From the NCBI GenBank assembly GCA_036004405.1, contig DASYRM010000224.1, positions 1 to 52,214 on the forward strand: a stretch of DNA of 52,214 nucleotides, read 5' to 3'. The notes under the pieces were generated by a model that had not been told where the DNA came from, ran no database searches, and saw only the letters and a list, made by a program, of their open reading frames with translations. Shown here one piece after another: positions 9,030 to 16,555 of this stretch (position 1 is the stretch's first letter; each line of letters begins with the position of its first letter). The position numbers and the translations under genes were made by a program. This DNA is from DASYRM01 sp036004405. Lineage in GTDB: Bacteria; Acidobacteriota; Vicinamibacteria; Vicinamibacterales; UBA2999.

Positions 9030-9856
9030 CTGTGGTCGTGCCGCCGCCGGTCACGCGCTTCGCGCCGTCCCCGACAGGGTACCTGCACCTGGGCCACGTG
9101 GTGAACGCCATCTACGTCTGGGGCATCGCGCGCGCCACCGGCGGGCGCGTCGTCCTGCGGATCGAAGACCACGATCGGCTCCGCTGCCGCGCCGCGTACG
9201 AGGCCGCGCTGCTCGAGGATCTCGACTGGCTCGGCTTCGTGCCCGACGAGGGGCGCCACCCGCCCGCTCGCCAGAGCGATCGGCTCAGCGACTTCGCCGA
9301 CGCCCTCGCGCGGCTGGATGCCGATGGTCGCGTGTACGCCTGCGAGTGCTCGCGGAGACGCGTCGGCGGGAAGCCTTACGACGGGCGCTGCCGCGACCGT
9401 GGCCTCGCGCGCCAGCGGGGGCGCGGCCTGCGCGCGCGCCTCGATGACGAGCCCTCGGGCGACCTCCTGGTGCGCGACCGGGATGGCCACTGGACCTACC
9501 AGTTCGCGGTCACCGTGGACGACACCCGGCAGGGCATCACGCTGGTCATCCGCGGTCTCGACCTGGCCGACTCCACCGGACGACAGGTGGCGCTGGCCCG
9601 GCTTCTGGGCCGGCAGTCGCCACCCGCCTTCTTCCACCATCCCCTGATCGTGGACTCGGCGGGGCGAAAGCTCAGTAAGTCGGCCGGCGACACGGGTGTC
9701 CGCGAGCTGCGGGCGGCCGGTCTGCCCCCGGAGACCGTGGTCGGAATGGCTGCCGCCGCGGTCGGGCTGATCGACGCCCAGGCGCCCATTCCGGCCGCCG
9801 CCGTGTCGAGTCTGTTCCCGACCGGCGCCGGTCCAACGCCAAATGCCCCGCCGTAG
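9020..9856 (+). CDS. gluQ: glutamyl-Q tRNA(Asp) synthetase (GluRS paralogue)
   Basis: A 278-residue protein, the short GluRS-like family without an anticodon-binding domain. It glutamylates the queuosine base in tRNA(Asp). Seen: RFAPSPTGYLHLGH (class I HIGH variant), IEDHDRLRC, a zinc-site C-x-C followed by Y-x3-C (YACECS ... YDGRCRD), DLADSTGRQVALARLLG and the KLSKS motif in RKLSKSAG. I chose the ATG at 9020 because the ten codons before the TRFAPSPTG core match usual family length. A GTG at 9032 or 9038 is possible and would remove the overlap with the aat start. The stop codon lies in the loop of a hairpin at 9845-9863. Confidence 0.92.
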   Translation: MGSSVVVPPPVTRFAPSPTGYLHLGHVVNAIYVWGIARATGGRVVLRIEDHDRLRCRAAYEAALLEDLDWLGFVPDEGRHPPARQSDRLSDFADALARLDADGRVYACECSRRRVGGKPYDGRCRDRGLARQRGRGLRARLDDEPSGDLLVRDRDGHWTYQFAVTVDDTRQGITLVIRGLDLADSTGRQVALARLLGRQSPPAFFHHPLIVDSAGRKLSKSAGDTGVRELRAAGLPPETVVGMAAAAVGLIDAQAPIPAAAVSSLFPTGAGPTPNAPP

Positions 9857-9863
9857 GCGGGGC
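9845..9863. terminator. GC hairpin containing the gluQ stop codon
   Basis: An 8-bp perfect stem, GCCCCGCC and GGCGGGGC, with a 3-base loop. The gluQ TAG begins in the loop and ends on the first base of the right arm. On the plus strand AAAAGG follows, not a T-run, so classical intrinsic termination is uncertain. Confidence 0.4.
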
Positions 9864-9877
9864 AAAAGGAGATACTG

Positions 9878-9956
9878 TCACTAGCGAGGCGAAGCTTGAC
9901 CGTCTGGAGCGCAGCCTCGCTAGTGATAGAATCGTGTGCCGTCTCGCCGAGACGGC
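9878..9956 (+). promoter_or_regulatory. long inverted repeat plus leader hairpin upstream of the RRM gene
   Basis: Two structures sit in the 117-bp gap before the RRM gene. First is a 13-bp perfect inverted repeat, TCACTAGCGAGGC at 9878-9890 and its complement at 9914-9926, with a 23-base loop holding TTGACC. Directly after the right arm is a TAGAAT box (9927-9932), a possible -10. Second is an 8-bp perfect hairpin GCCGTCTC-gcc-GAGACGGC (9938-9956), which ends just before the GAGGGAG ribosome-binding sequence. The TTGACC to TAGAAT spacing is too long for a normal -35/-10 pair, so the promoter call is weak; the two inverted repeats are certain. Confidence 0.5.
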
Positions 9957-9973
9957 AATTCCGCGAGGGAGCC

Positions 9974-10711
9974 TTGTCAGTCCGTTTGTTCATCGGGAAC
10001 CTGCCCTACGGCGCGAGCGAAGCCGATCTTCGCGCCCATTTCTCCGCTGTCGCCGAACCGTCGCACATCGTGATGCCCGTCGATCGTGAAACGGGGCGTC
10101 CGCGTGGCTTCGCGTTCGTCGAGTTTGCCGAGCGGGACAAGGCGGAAGAGGTCATCAAGAAATTCGACGCGCAGCCCTTCCAGGGGCGCAACCTCGCGGT
10201 GAGCGAGGCACGCGCGCGCGAGGATCGTCCACCACCGCGTCCTGGCGGGTTCGGTGGCGGCGGCTTCGGCGGTGGCGGTGGCGGCTTCGGCGGGCCGCGT
10301 CCCGGCGGCGGCGGGTTTGGTGCCCCGCGCCCCGGCGGCGGCTTCGGCGGACCACGGCCCGGTGGGGGCGGCGGCTTCGGCGGCCCCAGGCCGGGCGGCG
10401 GCGGCTTCGGTGGACCGCGGTCCGGTGGCGGCGGCTTTGGCGGTCCCCCGGGACCCGGTGGCCGCGACCGCAGCGCCAACTTCGGACCGCCCGCGCCGCC
10501 CAAGCGGCTGCGCGGCGCGAAGAAGGGCGGCGCGCAGCAGGAGAACAAGCCGCGTGGTCCGATCAAGGAACGCAGCGACGGCCGCATCTACGCCGTGGAT
10601 GACCTCGACGAGGCGCCACCGGTCGACTTCGACGACATCGCGACCAGCGCACCGAAGGACGCCGAACCCGACACCGACACTGGCACCGACGAGCCGGGCG
10701 GGGACGAATAG
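9974..10711 (+). CDS. RRM RNA-binding protein with long Gly-rich region and acidic tail
   Basis: A 245-residue protein if it starts at the TTG at 9974; no ATG or GTG lies suitably before the fold, and GAGGGAG is just upstream. Residues 4-80 are a single RNA recognition motif with RNP2 LFIGNL (5-10) and RNP1 RGFAFVEF (44-51), including the aromatic positions that stack on RNA. Residues 89-165 are about eight imperfect GFGGPRPGGG-type repeats. A basic patch KRLRGAKKGG follows, then an Asp/Glu-rich C-terminus. Bacterial RRM proteins are usually about 80-110 residues (cyanobacterial Rbp class) and bind mRNA, often under cold stress. The extended Gly/Phe/Arg-rich tail resembles eukaryotic hnRNP tails in composition. 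The specific RNA target is unknown. Confidence 0.85.
   Translation: MSVRLFIGNLPYGASEADLRAHFSAVAEPSHIVMPVDRETGRPRGFAFVEFAERDKAEEVIKKFDAQPFQGRNLAVSEARAREDRPPPRPGGFGGGGFGGGGGGFGGPRPGGGGFGAPRPGGGFGGPRPGGGGGFGGPRPGGGGFGGPRSGGGGFGGPPGPGGRDRSANFGPPAPPKRLRGAKKGGAQQENKPRGPIKERSDGRIYAVDDLDEAPPVDFDDIATSAPKDAEPDTDTGTDEPGGDE
10238..10468 (+). repeat. in-frame low-complexity repeat encoding GFGGPRPGGG units
   Basis: GGCGGC/TTCGG-rich DNA encodes the Gly-rich tract of the RRM protein. Units vary between 7 and 10 codons, so copy number is likely to differ between strains through replication slippage. Confidence 0.8.
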
Positions 10712-10724
10712 CCCTGCTGCGTCA

Positions 10725-11495
10725 TCAGTCGGCGCGTGGCCCTGCCGCGCGCCGATAGTCGAACCACTCGATCAGGTGGTCGACATGCAGCTTCCGAAAG
10801 ACCATCGCCCGGCCCTCGCCTGAGAACCGGATCGACGTCGGGAACCACGTCTCCGCATCGACACGCTCGCGCACGAGCGTCACCATCGCGCCCTTGTTGA
10901 GCCGCGCCACCACGCCGAGCCCGTAGTTGATGTCGTCGATGGCGGTGGCCTCCACGCGCACCACTTCGGCGTCGGCTTCGTCCACGAAGATCTTGCCGCG
11001 GAAGAGGCGTGCGAGCTTGCCTTCACGCGATTCTGGCTGCGCGCCCTCCCGGGGAGAGAACGTGACGACGATCACCTCGCGGCCGTTCACGTGCTCGCGA
11101 TGGTCGAGCACGAAGTCGAGCGCATCGGCAGTGTCGGCCACCGGCGACCGCTTCGAGCTGCGCGCGCGCGGCCGGCTGCGCGTCGTCTGCCCTCCCTTCA
11201 CCGCCTGGCCATCGCGCGCCACCAGCGTGCGCTCGAGGCCGCCGTCGGGCAGCGGCGTCACCTGGAACTCTTCGGTCCCCGTGCCGCTGCCGAGGCGTCC
11301 GAACGGGTTCGTGTGCAGCGCGCGCAGCCGCTCGCGGTAGGCATAGCTGGCCTGGCGGGTCTGCGATCGCTCGAGATTCGCACGTGTGCTGTCGAAGAAC
11401 TGCTGGCGACTCGGCAGCGGCCGCTCCTGCGCGCTGGTTGTAGCAACCAGCAAAGTCGCCGCGATGCCGAGGAGCGTTCTCCCCACTCTGCCCAC
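10725..11495 (-). CDS. secreted or periplasmic protein of unknown function
   Basis: A 256-residue protein with an N-terminal signal peptide (RTLLGIAATLLVATTSA, cut probably after TTSA before QERPL). The mature part is mostly beta-strand in character, with segments such as FVLDHREHVNGREVIVVTF, GKIFVDEADAEVVRVEA and WFPTSIRFSGEGRAMVF. This pattern resembles LolA/LolB-like or outer-membrane-lipoprotein-sorting folds, where a curved sheet carries a lipid, but I cannot name a family. The start is a GTG at 11495 that lies inside a 9-bp tandem array; a second in-frame GTG at 11486 is equally possible. It is 24 bp downstream of the transaminase gene on the same strand. Confidence 0.65.
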   Translation of the reverse strand: MGRVGRTLLGIAATLLVATTSAQERPLPSRQQFFDSTRANLERSQTRQASYAYRERLRALHTNPFGRLGSGTGTEEFQVTPLPDGGLERTLVARDGQAVKGGQTTRSRPRARSSKRSPVADTADALDFVLDHREHVNGREVIVVTFSPREGAQPESREGKLARLFRGKIFVDEADAEVVRVEATAIDDINYGLGVVARLNKGAMVTLVRERVDAETWFPTSIRFSGEGRAMVFRKLHVDHLIEWFDYRRAAGPRAD

Positions 11496-11517
11496 TCCGC
11501 CTACTCTGCCTACTCCG
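11482..11517 (-). repeat. 9-bp tandem array at a gene junction
   Basis: Four 9-mers on the plus strand: CCCACTCTG, CCCACTCCG, CCTACTCTG, CCTACTCCG. Read on the minus strand the array is G-rich. It begins three bases beyond the TAG stop of the transaminase gene and extends over the GTG start of the next gene. Confidence 0.85.
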
Positions 11518-11519
11518 CC

Positions 11520-12668
11520 CTAAACGCGCCGCAAGCGCTCGGCGGCGCTCTGCAACGTCTCGTCCTTCTTGGCGAAGCAGAACCGCAGCACCGGCCCCGA
11601 CGGCTCGCCCGGCTGCAGAAAGGGCGAAATCGGAATCGCGGCCACGCCGTGCTCGCTCACCAGCCGCATCGCAAAGTCGGCGTCACCCTCGGTTGTAATC
11701 GCCGAGTAGTCCAGCATCTGGAAGTAGGTGCCGCGGCAGGCCAGCGGCCGGAAGCGGCTGCCCTCGATCAAGCGGAGAAACAGATCGCGCCGCCCCTGGT
11801 AGAACTGGGTCACGTCGTCGCACTCGGGGTTGGCGTTGACGGCGTCGGCGTACGCCATCTGCACCGCGCCGTTCACGGCGAAGGTCACCCACTGGCGGAC
11901 GCGCTGAATCTCGGTGATGAGCGGCGCCGGCGCCGCGCAGTACCCGACCTTCCAGCCCGTCGCGTGATAGGTCTTTCCGAACGAGCTGATCACCACCGCG
12001 CGTTCCGCAATCTCGGGATAGCGGGCGAGGCTCTCGTGGCGCACGCCGTCGAACCGCACGTGCTCGTAGACTTCGTCCGACACGACAATGGCATCCGTGT
12101 GTTCGAGCACGGCGGCGAGCTCGCGCATGTCGCTCGCGTCCCACACCATGCCGGTCGGGTTGTGCGGCGTATTAAGGACGATCACGCGCGTGCGCGGGGT
12201 TACCGTCCGGCGTACCTCGTCCCAGTCGATCCGGTAGTCGGGGTAGCGGAGCGTGACGTAGCGCGGCACCCCGCCGCTCAACTGGATGGCCGGAGTATAG
12301 GAGTCGTAGGCCGGCTCGAAGAGCACGACCTCGTCGCCCGGGTGGACCAGCGCGGTGAGCGTCGCATACAGCCCCTCGGTGGCGCCCGTTGTGATTCCGA
12401 TCTCGGTGTTCGGGTCGTAGCGGCGTCCGTAAAGGCGCTCGATCTTCATCGCCAGGGCCTGTCGCAGCGCCAGCACCCCAGGCATCGGCGGATACTGGTT
12501 GAAGCCCTCACGCATGTAGTGGGCCACTGATTCGACGAGCGCCGGCGAGGTGCCGAAGTCGGGAAATCCCTGCGACAGGTTGATCGCCTGGCGTTCGCGC
12601 GCCAGCCGGCTCATGACTTCGAAGATGCTGACCGCGCTCGACGGAAGCTTCGACTCGAGGACCTTCAC
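11520..12668 (-). CDS. ybdL: methionine-type aminotransferase (YbdL family, PLP-dependent fold type I)
   Basis: A 382-residue protein. Its segments parallel E. coli YbdL closely: INLSQGFPDF, NQYPPMPGVLALRQA, LNTPHNPTG, SDEVYEH, the Schiff-base lysine in SSFGKTYHATGWKVGYC, GTYFQMLDYS and LRFCFAKKDETLQSAAERL. YbdL transaminates methionine and aromatic amino acids with oxo-acids. Relatives include kynurenine aminotransferases, so substrate is inferred. The start is GTG at 12668; an ATG eight bases upstream is in another frame and hits a stop at once. Other methionine-related genes (ahcY, a homocysteine methyltransferase) are in the window but not adjacent, which gives only mild support for a methionine-salvage role. 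Confidence 0.9.
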   Translation of the reverse strand: MKVLESKLPSSAVSIFEVMSRLARERQAINLSQGFPDFGTSPALVESVAHYMREGFNQYPPMPGVLALRQALAMKIERLYGRRYDPNTEIGITTGATEGLYATLTALVHPGDEVVLFEPAYDSYTPAIQLSGGVPRYVTLRYPDYRIDWDEVRRTVTPRTRVIVLNTPHNPTGMVWDASDMRELAAVLEHTDAIVVSDEVYEHVRFDGVRHESLARYPEIAERAVVISSFGKTYHATGWKVGYCAAPAPLITEIQRVRQWVTFAVNGAVQMAYADAVNANPECDDVTQFYQGRRDLFLRLIEGSRFRPLACRGTYFQMLDYSAITTEGDADFAMRLVSEHGVAAIPISPFLQPGEPSGPVLRFCFAKKDETLQSAAERLRRV

Positions 12669-12704
12669 CGTTTCATGATACCTAGCGAGGCTTCGCCCGG
12701 CGCA

Positions 12705-12974
12705 CTAGGCGTCGTCGTCGAGCCATTTCCCCGGCTTCAGCGACAGCAGCGGGTACCGCTGCCGGAGGGCCACGACGCGGCCGTAGTATTCGGTCTTCGG
12801 AAACTCCCCCGCCAGCAGTGCCGCGCGCAGCCGCCGAAGCTCGTAGCGGTAGAGATCGTTGACGAAGTCGTGCAGCAGTTCGGGCGGGGTCGCGGCCGTG
12901 GGACGAGCCCCGTGGGCGGCCAGCGCTTCGAGCACCCAGGCGTGATAGCGGTAGCCGGCCCGCGCGGGAGGCAT
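12705..12974 (-). CDS. small hypothetical protein, 89 residues
   Basis: Not a family I recognise. It is probably real because residues 8-89 have a well-mixed, helix-forming composition (YRYHAWVLEALAAHG, PELLHDFVNDLYRYELRRLR, YYGRVVALRQRYPLLSL) ending in KPGKWLDDDA, unlike the Arg/Ala-rich noise of neighbouring frames. The family-like feature is a helical bundle with conserved-looking Tyr, Trp and Glu. The start is ATG at 12974 without a clear ribosome-binding site. A longer frame extends upstream to 14075 but would cross asd antisense and is rejected. The gene lies 36 bp upstream of the transaminase gene on the same strand and may share its transcript. Confidence 0.6.
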   Translation of the reverse strand: MPPARAGYRYHAWVLEALAAHGARPTAATPPELLHDFVNDLYRYELRRLRAALLAGEFPKTEYYGRVVALRQRYPLLSLKPGKWLDDDA

Positions 12975-13166
12975 CGGCTCGATACCATATCCCACCCGCC
13001 GCGGGCGGTGCCGCGTCAGCAGGCCAGACGCTCCTCCATCCGCCGTCCGGCCCCGGCCGCGTGCACGTGAACATGCCGTCGCTCGCCTCGTCCTTCTACG
13101 CGCGATTTCCGGGACGAGACCGCAACACTCTGCCACGAGCTGCGCCCGCCCCGGCGCGAAGCGGGC

Positions 13167-13181
13167 TAAAATATAGGGGAT
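13167..13181 (+). promoter_or_regulatory. candidate -10 box just before asd
   Basis: TAAAAT at 13167-13172 is an AT-rich island in GC-rich DNA, and its end is nine bases from the asd ATG. If it is the -10, the transcript would start within two or three bases of the ATG, giving a leaderless or near-leaderless mRNA. AGGGG also lies two bases before the ATG, which is too close for a normal Shine-Dalgarno. No -35 consensus is visible. Confidence 0.4.
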
Positions 13182-14336
13182 ATGAACGTTGGACTGATTG
13201 GCTGGCGCGGCATGGTGGGGTCCGTGCTGGTCGAACGCATGCTCGCCGAGCGCGACTTCGACCTGATCGACCCCGTGTTCTTTTCCACCTCGCAGACGGG
13301 CACCGAAGGCCCGTCGGTGGGTAAGCGCACGCCCGCCGTCAAGAACGCCAAAGACCTCGCCGAGCTGAAGGCGTGCGATGTCCTCATCTCCTGCCAGGGC
13401 GGCGACTACACCAAGGAGATCTATCCGAAGCTGCGCGAGGCGGGTTGGAACGGCTACTGGATCGACGCGGCGTCGTCGCTGCGGATGAAGGATCACGCCG
13501 TCCTCATCCTGGACCCGGTGAACCGCGACGTGATCGATCGGGCGCTGGCCGCGGGCATGAAGGACTACATCGGCCCCAACTGCACCGTGAGCCTCATGCT
13601 CATGGCGATGACCGGCCTCTTCCGCGCGGAGCTCGTCGACTGGGTCACGTCGATGACCTACCAGGCGGCGTCGGGCGCCGGCGCCAAGAACATGCGCCAG
13701 CTGATCGCACAGATGGGGCACCTGGAGCGCGCCGTCGCGGCGCCGCTGGCCGATCCGGCGTCGGCCATCCTCGACATCGATCGCGGCGTCATCGCCGCGA
13801 TGCGCTCGCCCGATCTTCCGACCAGCGAATTCGGCGGGCTGCCGCTCGCCGGGAGCCTGCTGCCCTGGATTGCCGAGGACCTCGGCAACGGCCAGAGCAA
13901 GGAAGAATGGAAGGCGATGGCCGAGGGCAACAAGATCCTCGGCACCTCCGGCATTCCGATGGACGGGCTGTGCATCCGCATCAGCTCGATGCGCTGCCAC
14001 AGCCAGGCGCTCACCATCAAGCTGACTCGCGACGTGCCGCTCGCCGAGATCGAGTCGCGGCTCGCCGCCGCCCACGAGTGGGTATCGGTCATCCCGAACG
14101 ACAAGGAGTCGTCGCTCCGCGAGCTCACACCCGCGGCCGTCACCGGCACGCTCCGTGTGCCGATCGGCCGGCTGCGCAAGATGTCGATGGGCGGCAAGTA
14201 TCTGACGGCGTTTACGGTTGGCGATCAGCTGCTGTGGGGCGCCGCCGAACCGCTCCGCCGGATGCTGCGCATCCTGCTCGAGCGCGGCTCATCGGCTCGT
14301 TCTTCGACGCCCTCCGAAGCCGTCGCTTCACACTAG
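13182..14336 (+). CDS. asd: aspartate-semialdehyde dehydrogenase
   Basis: A 384-residue protein of the long Gram-negative Asd type (E. coli about 367). It reduces aspartyl phosphate with NADPH to aspartate semialdehyde, the branch point to lysine/DAP, threonine and methionine. Seen: the NADP-binding start VGLIGWRGMVGSVL, LISCQGGDYTKEIYPKLREAGW, IDAASSLRMKDHAV, the catalytic cysteine in GPNCTVSLMLMAM, SGAGAKNMRQL, and the late RCHSQALTIKL that carries the substrate-binding His. A 20-residue Ser/Arg-rich tail extends beyond the family end. It stands alone here; thrC is 8 kb away on the other strand. Confidence 0.95.
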   Translation: MNVGLIGWRGMVGSVLVERMLAERDFDLIDPVFFSTSQTGTEGPSVGKRTPAVKNAKDLAELKACDVLISCQGGDYTKEIYPKLREAGWNGYWIDAASSLRMKDHAVLILDPVNRDVIDRALAAGMKDYIGPNCTVSLMLMAMTGLFRAELVDWVTSMTYQAASGAGAKNMRQLIAQMGHLERAVAAPLADPASAILDIDRGVIAAMRSPDLPTSEFGGLPLAGSLLPWIAEDLGNGQSKEEWKAMAEGNKILGTSGIPMDGLCIRISSMRCHSQALTIKLTRDVPLAEIESRLAAAHEWVSVIPNDKESSLRELTPAAVTGTLRVPIGRLRKMSMGGKYLTAFTVGDQLLWGAAEPLRRMLRILLERGSSARSSTPSEAVASH

Positions 14337-14342
14337 CCGCGT

Positions 14343-14404
14343 ACGTAGAGGCGGACCTCTGAGGTCCGCCTGCAGCAGGCGCACCTGAAGGTGCGCCTCT
14401 ACGT
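14343..14404. repeat. compound palindromic element (two hairpins inside an outer stem)
   Basis: Outer arms ACGTAGAGGCG and CGCCTCTACGT enclose two hairpins: GGCGGACCT-ctg-AGGTCCGCC and GGCGCACCT-ga-AGGTGCGCC. The result would fold as a three-way junction. It fills the 85-bp gap between asd and the papain-hydrolase gene. Related elements occur at 16590, 20117, 26917, 33985, 43166 and 51591. Confidence 0.85.
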
Positions 14405-14421
14405 GGTAGCGTAGCGGCGCT

Positions 14422-16518
14422 ATGCCGAAGTCGAAGTTCAAGGACCGTCTCTTCGACGCGAGGCCGGATCGACTCGACCTCCGCGATTTTCCCTACCGCC
14501 CGCCGCTCCGCAACCTGCCGCCGGAGTATCCCGAACCGGCGGCGCTGAAGCGCAGCTTTCCGAAGTACGCCTCCGACAAGATGGTGCTCGACCAGGGCAA
14601 GGAGGGCGCGTGCACCGGCTTCGGCCTGGCCGCGGTGGTGAACTATCTGCGGTGGTCGCGGATCCGGCTGGCGAAGGGGAGCGGCCGCAAGGCGCCGCCG
14701 CCGAAGGTCAGCACGCGGATGCTGTATCACCTCGCGCGCTTCTACGACGAGTGGCCTGGCGAGGACTACGACGGCTCGAGCTGCCGCGGTGCGCTCAAGG
14801 GCTGGCACCGTCACGGCGTCTGCGATGACCGTCTCTGGCCCTACCGGAACAAGGCTGGCGAAGTCGTCTTCCTCGAACCCTCCGAGGGCTGGGACGCCAA
14901 CGCGACGCACTGCCCCATCGGCGTCTACTACCGCATCGACAAGCGCTCGGTGGTGGATATGCAGGCGGCGATCTGCGAGGTGGGCGCGATCTACTGCTCG
15001 GGCAATGTGCACGCCGGCTGGTTCGCGTCGCCCTTCCCGCAGCAGAACGGCATTGCCTACATCAACGCCGCGCCTGGCGCCGAGAACACCGGCGGACACG
15101 CGTTTGCGCTCGTCGGCTACAACCGCTACGGGTTCATCGTGCAGAACTCGTGGGGGCCGAAATGGGGCACCAAGGGCTTCGCCATCCTCCCTTATGCGGA
15201 TTGGGTTGCGAGGGGCACCGACGCCTGGGCCGTCGTGCTTGGCGCGCCCATCGAGCACGCCGAGTCGCCGCACTACCACGAGACGCAGACGCTCTCGGCC
15301 CGCGCGTCGGCCGGCGACGCCGCTGTCGCACTGGCGGGGCCACCGATGGCGGCGGTCTCGGCCGCCGTCACGCCCTGGGACCGCGACAACGCCTACCGGC
15401 ACGCCATCGTCATGGGCAACAACGGCGCCCTCATCAACCGCAATATCTCCCGGCAGGCGCTGTCAGCCTTCGAGCACGTCGTCGTCGAGGCACCGATCGA
15501 GTGGTGCGGCAGCGGGCCCGGCCGGGTGCTGCTCTACGCACACGGCGGCCTGAACGCCGAAGAGGAGTCGGTGAAGCGCATCCAGGTGATGGCGCCCTAC
15601 TTCAAGGCCAACGGCGTCTATCCGATCTTCCTGACCTGGCGGACCGGCGTGCTCGAAAGCCTGAAAGGCATCTTCCAGGACATCCAGGAGGGCGTGGAAC
15701 CGACGGGCGCGTTTCGCGATGTATTGCGGGTGGTCAAGGACACCGTGGGCGAGGCGCGCGACCGGGCGGTGGAAGTGGCCTGCCAGACCGCGGGCGTCAA
15801 GGCGATCTGGTCGCAGATGAAGCAGAACGCACGGGCGGCACAGATGACGCCGCAGCCGGTCGCCGGCGTCGACGGCAAGGTGGCGCAGCACGATCCGACG
15901 CTCGTGCTGCTGGCTGACGCCCTCGGCCGGCTGAAGGCAAAGCTCCCCCGCCTCGAGGTGCACCTGCTGGGGCACTCGGCGGGATCGATTCTGTTCGGAC
16001 ACCTCCTCGACGCCTTGCGCGAGCGATCCCTGGCGGTCGATTCCTGCACGCTCTACGCGCCGGCGTGCACAGTGCAGTTCGCCCTCGACCACTACGAGCC
16101 GGCGATGACGAACGGCGTGCTGCGCAAGCAGGACTTTCATGTGGAGCTGCTGAGCGACGAGCGCGAGCTGGGCGACACCGTGGGTCCGTATGGAAAGTCG
16201 CTGCTCTACCTCGTGAGCCGCGCGCTCGAGGACCAGCACAAGACGCCGATCCTCGGCATGGCGCACGCCTGGGACCCGTCGAAGCGGTCCACGTGGACGG
16301 ACGACCCGGTGATTCAGCGCGGGCTCAAGGTGTGGCAGACGTTCTGGGGCACCGTCCGCTCGCCGCGCGAGATCACCGAGACGCAGATCTCCAACGGTGT
16401 CGACCGCCTGCCATCGTCGCATGGCGGGTTCGACAACGACGTCGCGGTGTTGACGCGGACGCTGGAGCGGATCGCGGGTCGACCGCTCAAACACCCGGTC
16501 GAGCAGTTGGTCTACTAG
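14422..16518 (+). CDS. papain-like cysteine protease fused to an alpha/beta-hydrolase
   Basis: A 698-residue protein with no signal peptide or membrane segment, so likely cytoplasmic. Residues about 40-275 are a C1-type papain domain: Gln58 and Cys64 in DQGKEGACTGF, His226 in GGHAFALVGY and Asn242 in QNSWGPKWG. The Gln-Cys spacing (6) and His-Asn spacing (16) equal those of papain (19/25 and 159/175). Residues about 360-690 form an alpha/beta hydrolase: an oxyanion-type YAHGG (372-376), the nucleophile elbow GHSAG (Ser519) and a late His667 in SSHGGFDND. A linker near 280-330 joins them. No propeptide of normal papain length is present. The combination suggests a processing enzyme or effector; substrates are unknown. 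It is monocistronic, with asd upstream and convergent ahcY downstream. Confidence 0.8.
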   Translation: MPKSKFKDRLFDARPDRLDLRDFPYRPPLRNLPPEYPEPAALKRSFPKYASDKMVLDQGKEGACTGFGLAAVVNYLRWSRIRLAKGSGRKAPPPKVSTRMLYHLARFYDEWPGEDYDGSSCRGALKGWHRHGVCDDRLWPYRNKAGEVVFLEPSEGWDANATHCPIGVYYRIDKRSVVDMQAAICEVGAIYCSGNVHAGWFASPFPQQNGIAYINAAPGAENTGGHAFALVGYNRYGFIVQNSWGPKWGTKGFAILPYADWVARGTDAWAVVLGAPIEHAESPHYHETQTLSARASAGDAAVALAGPPMAAVSAAVTPWDRDNAYRHAIVMGNNGALINRNISRQALSAFEHVVVEAPIEWCGSGPGRVLLYAHGGLNAEEESVKRIQVMAPYFKANGVYPIFLTWRTGVLESLKGIFQDIQEGVEPTGAFRDVLRVVKDTVGEARDRAVEVACQTAGVKAIWSQMKQNARAAQMTPQPVAGVDGKVAQHDPTLVLLADALGRLKAKLPRLEVHLLGHSAGSILFGHLLDALRERSLAVDSCTLYAPACTVQFALDHYEPAMTNGVLRKQDFHVELLSDERELGDTVGPYGKSLLYLVSRALEDQHKTPILGMAHAWDPSKRSTWTDDPVIQRGLKVWQTFWGTVRSPREITETQISNGVDRLPSSHGGFDNDVAVLTRTLERIAGRPLKHPVEQLVY

Positions 16519-16544
16519 GGCGGGTAAGGCGGGTGGGGCGGGTA
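16518..16544 (+). repeat. 9-bp tandem array at stop codon
   Basis: Three 9-mers, GGGCGGGTA, AGGCGGGTG and GGGCGGGTA. The first base of the array is the last base of the TAG stop of the preceding gene. Same rule as the arrays at 11482, 25891 and 47394. Confidence 0.8.
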
Positions 16545-16555
16545 GGTCTGAAACG

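Noticed and set aside
12975..14075. Extension of the 89-residue protein to 456 residues
   Set aside because: The extension is antisense to asd and has no recognisable features; only the last 89 residues look protein-like.
14343..14404. Riboswitch or ncRNA between asd and the papain-hydrolase gene
   Set aside because: The structure recurs in unrelated gaps and on both sides of convergent genes, so it is an interspersed repeat rather than a gene-specific RNA.
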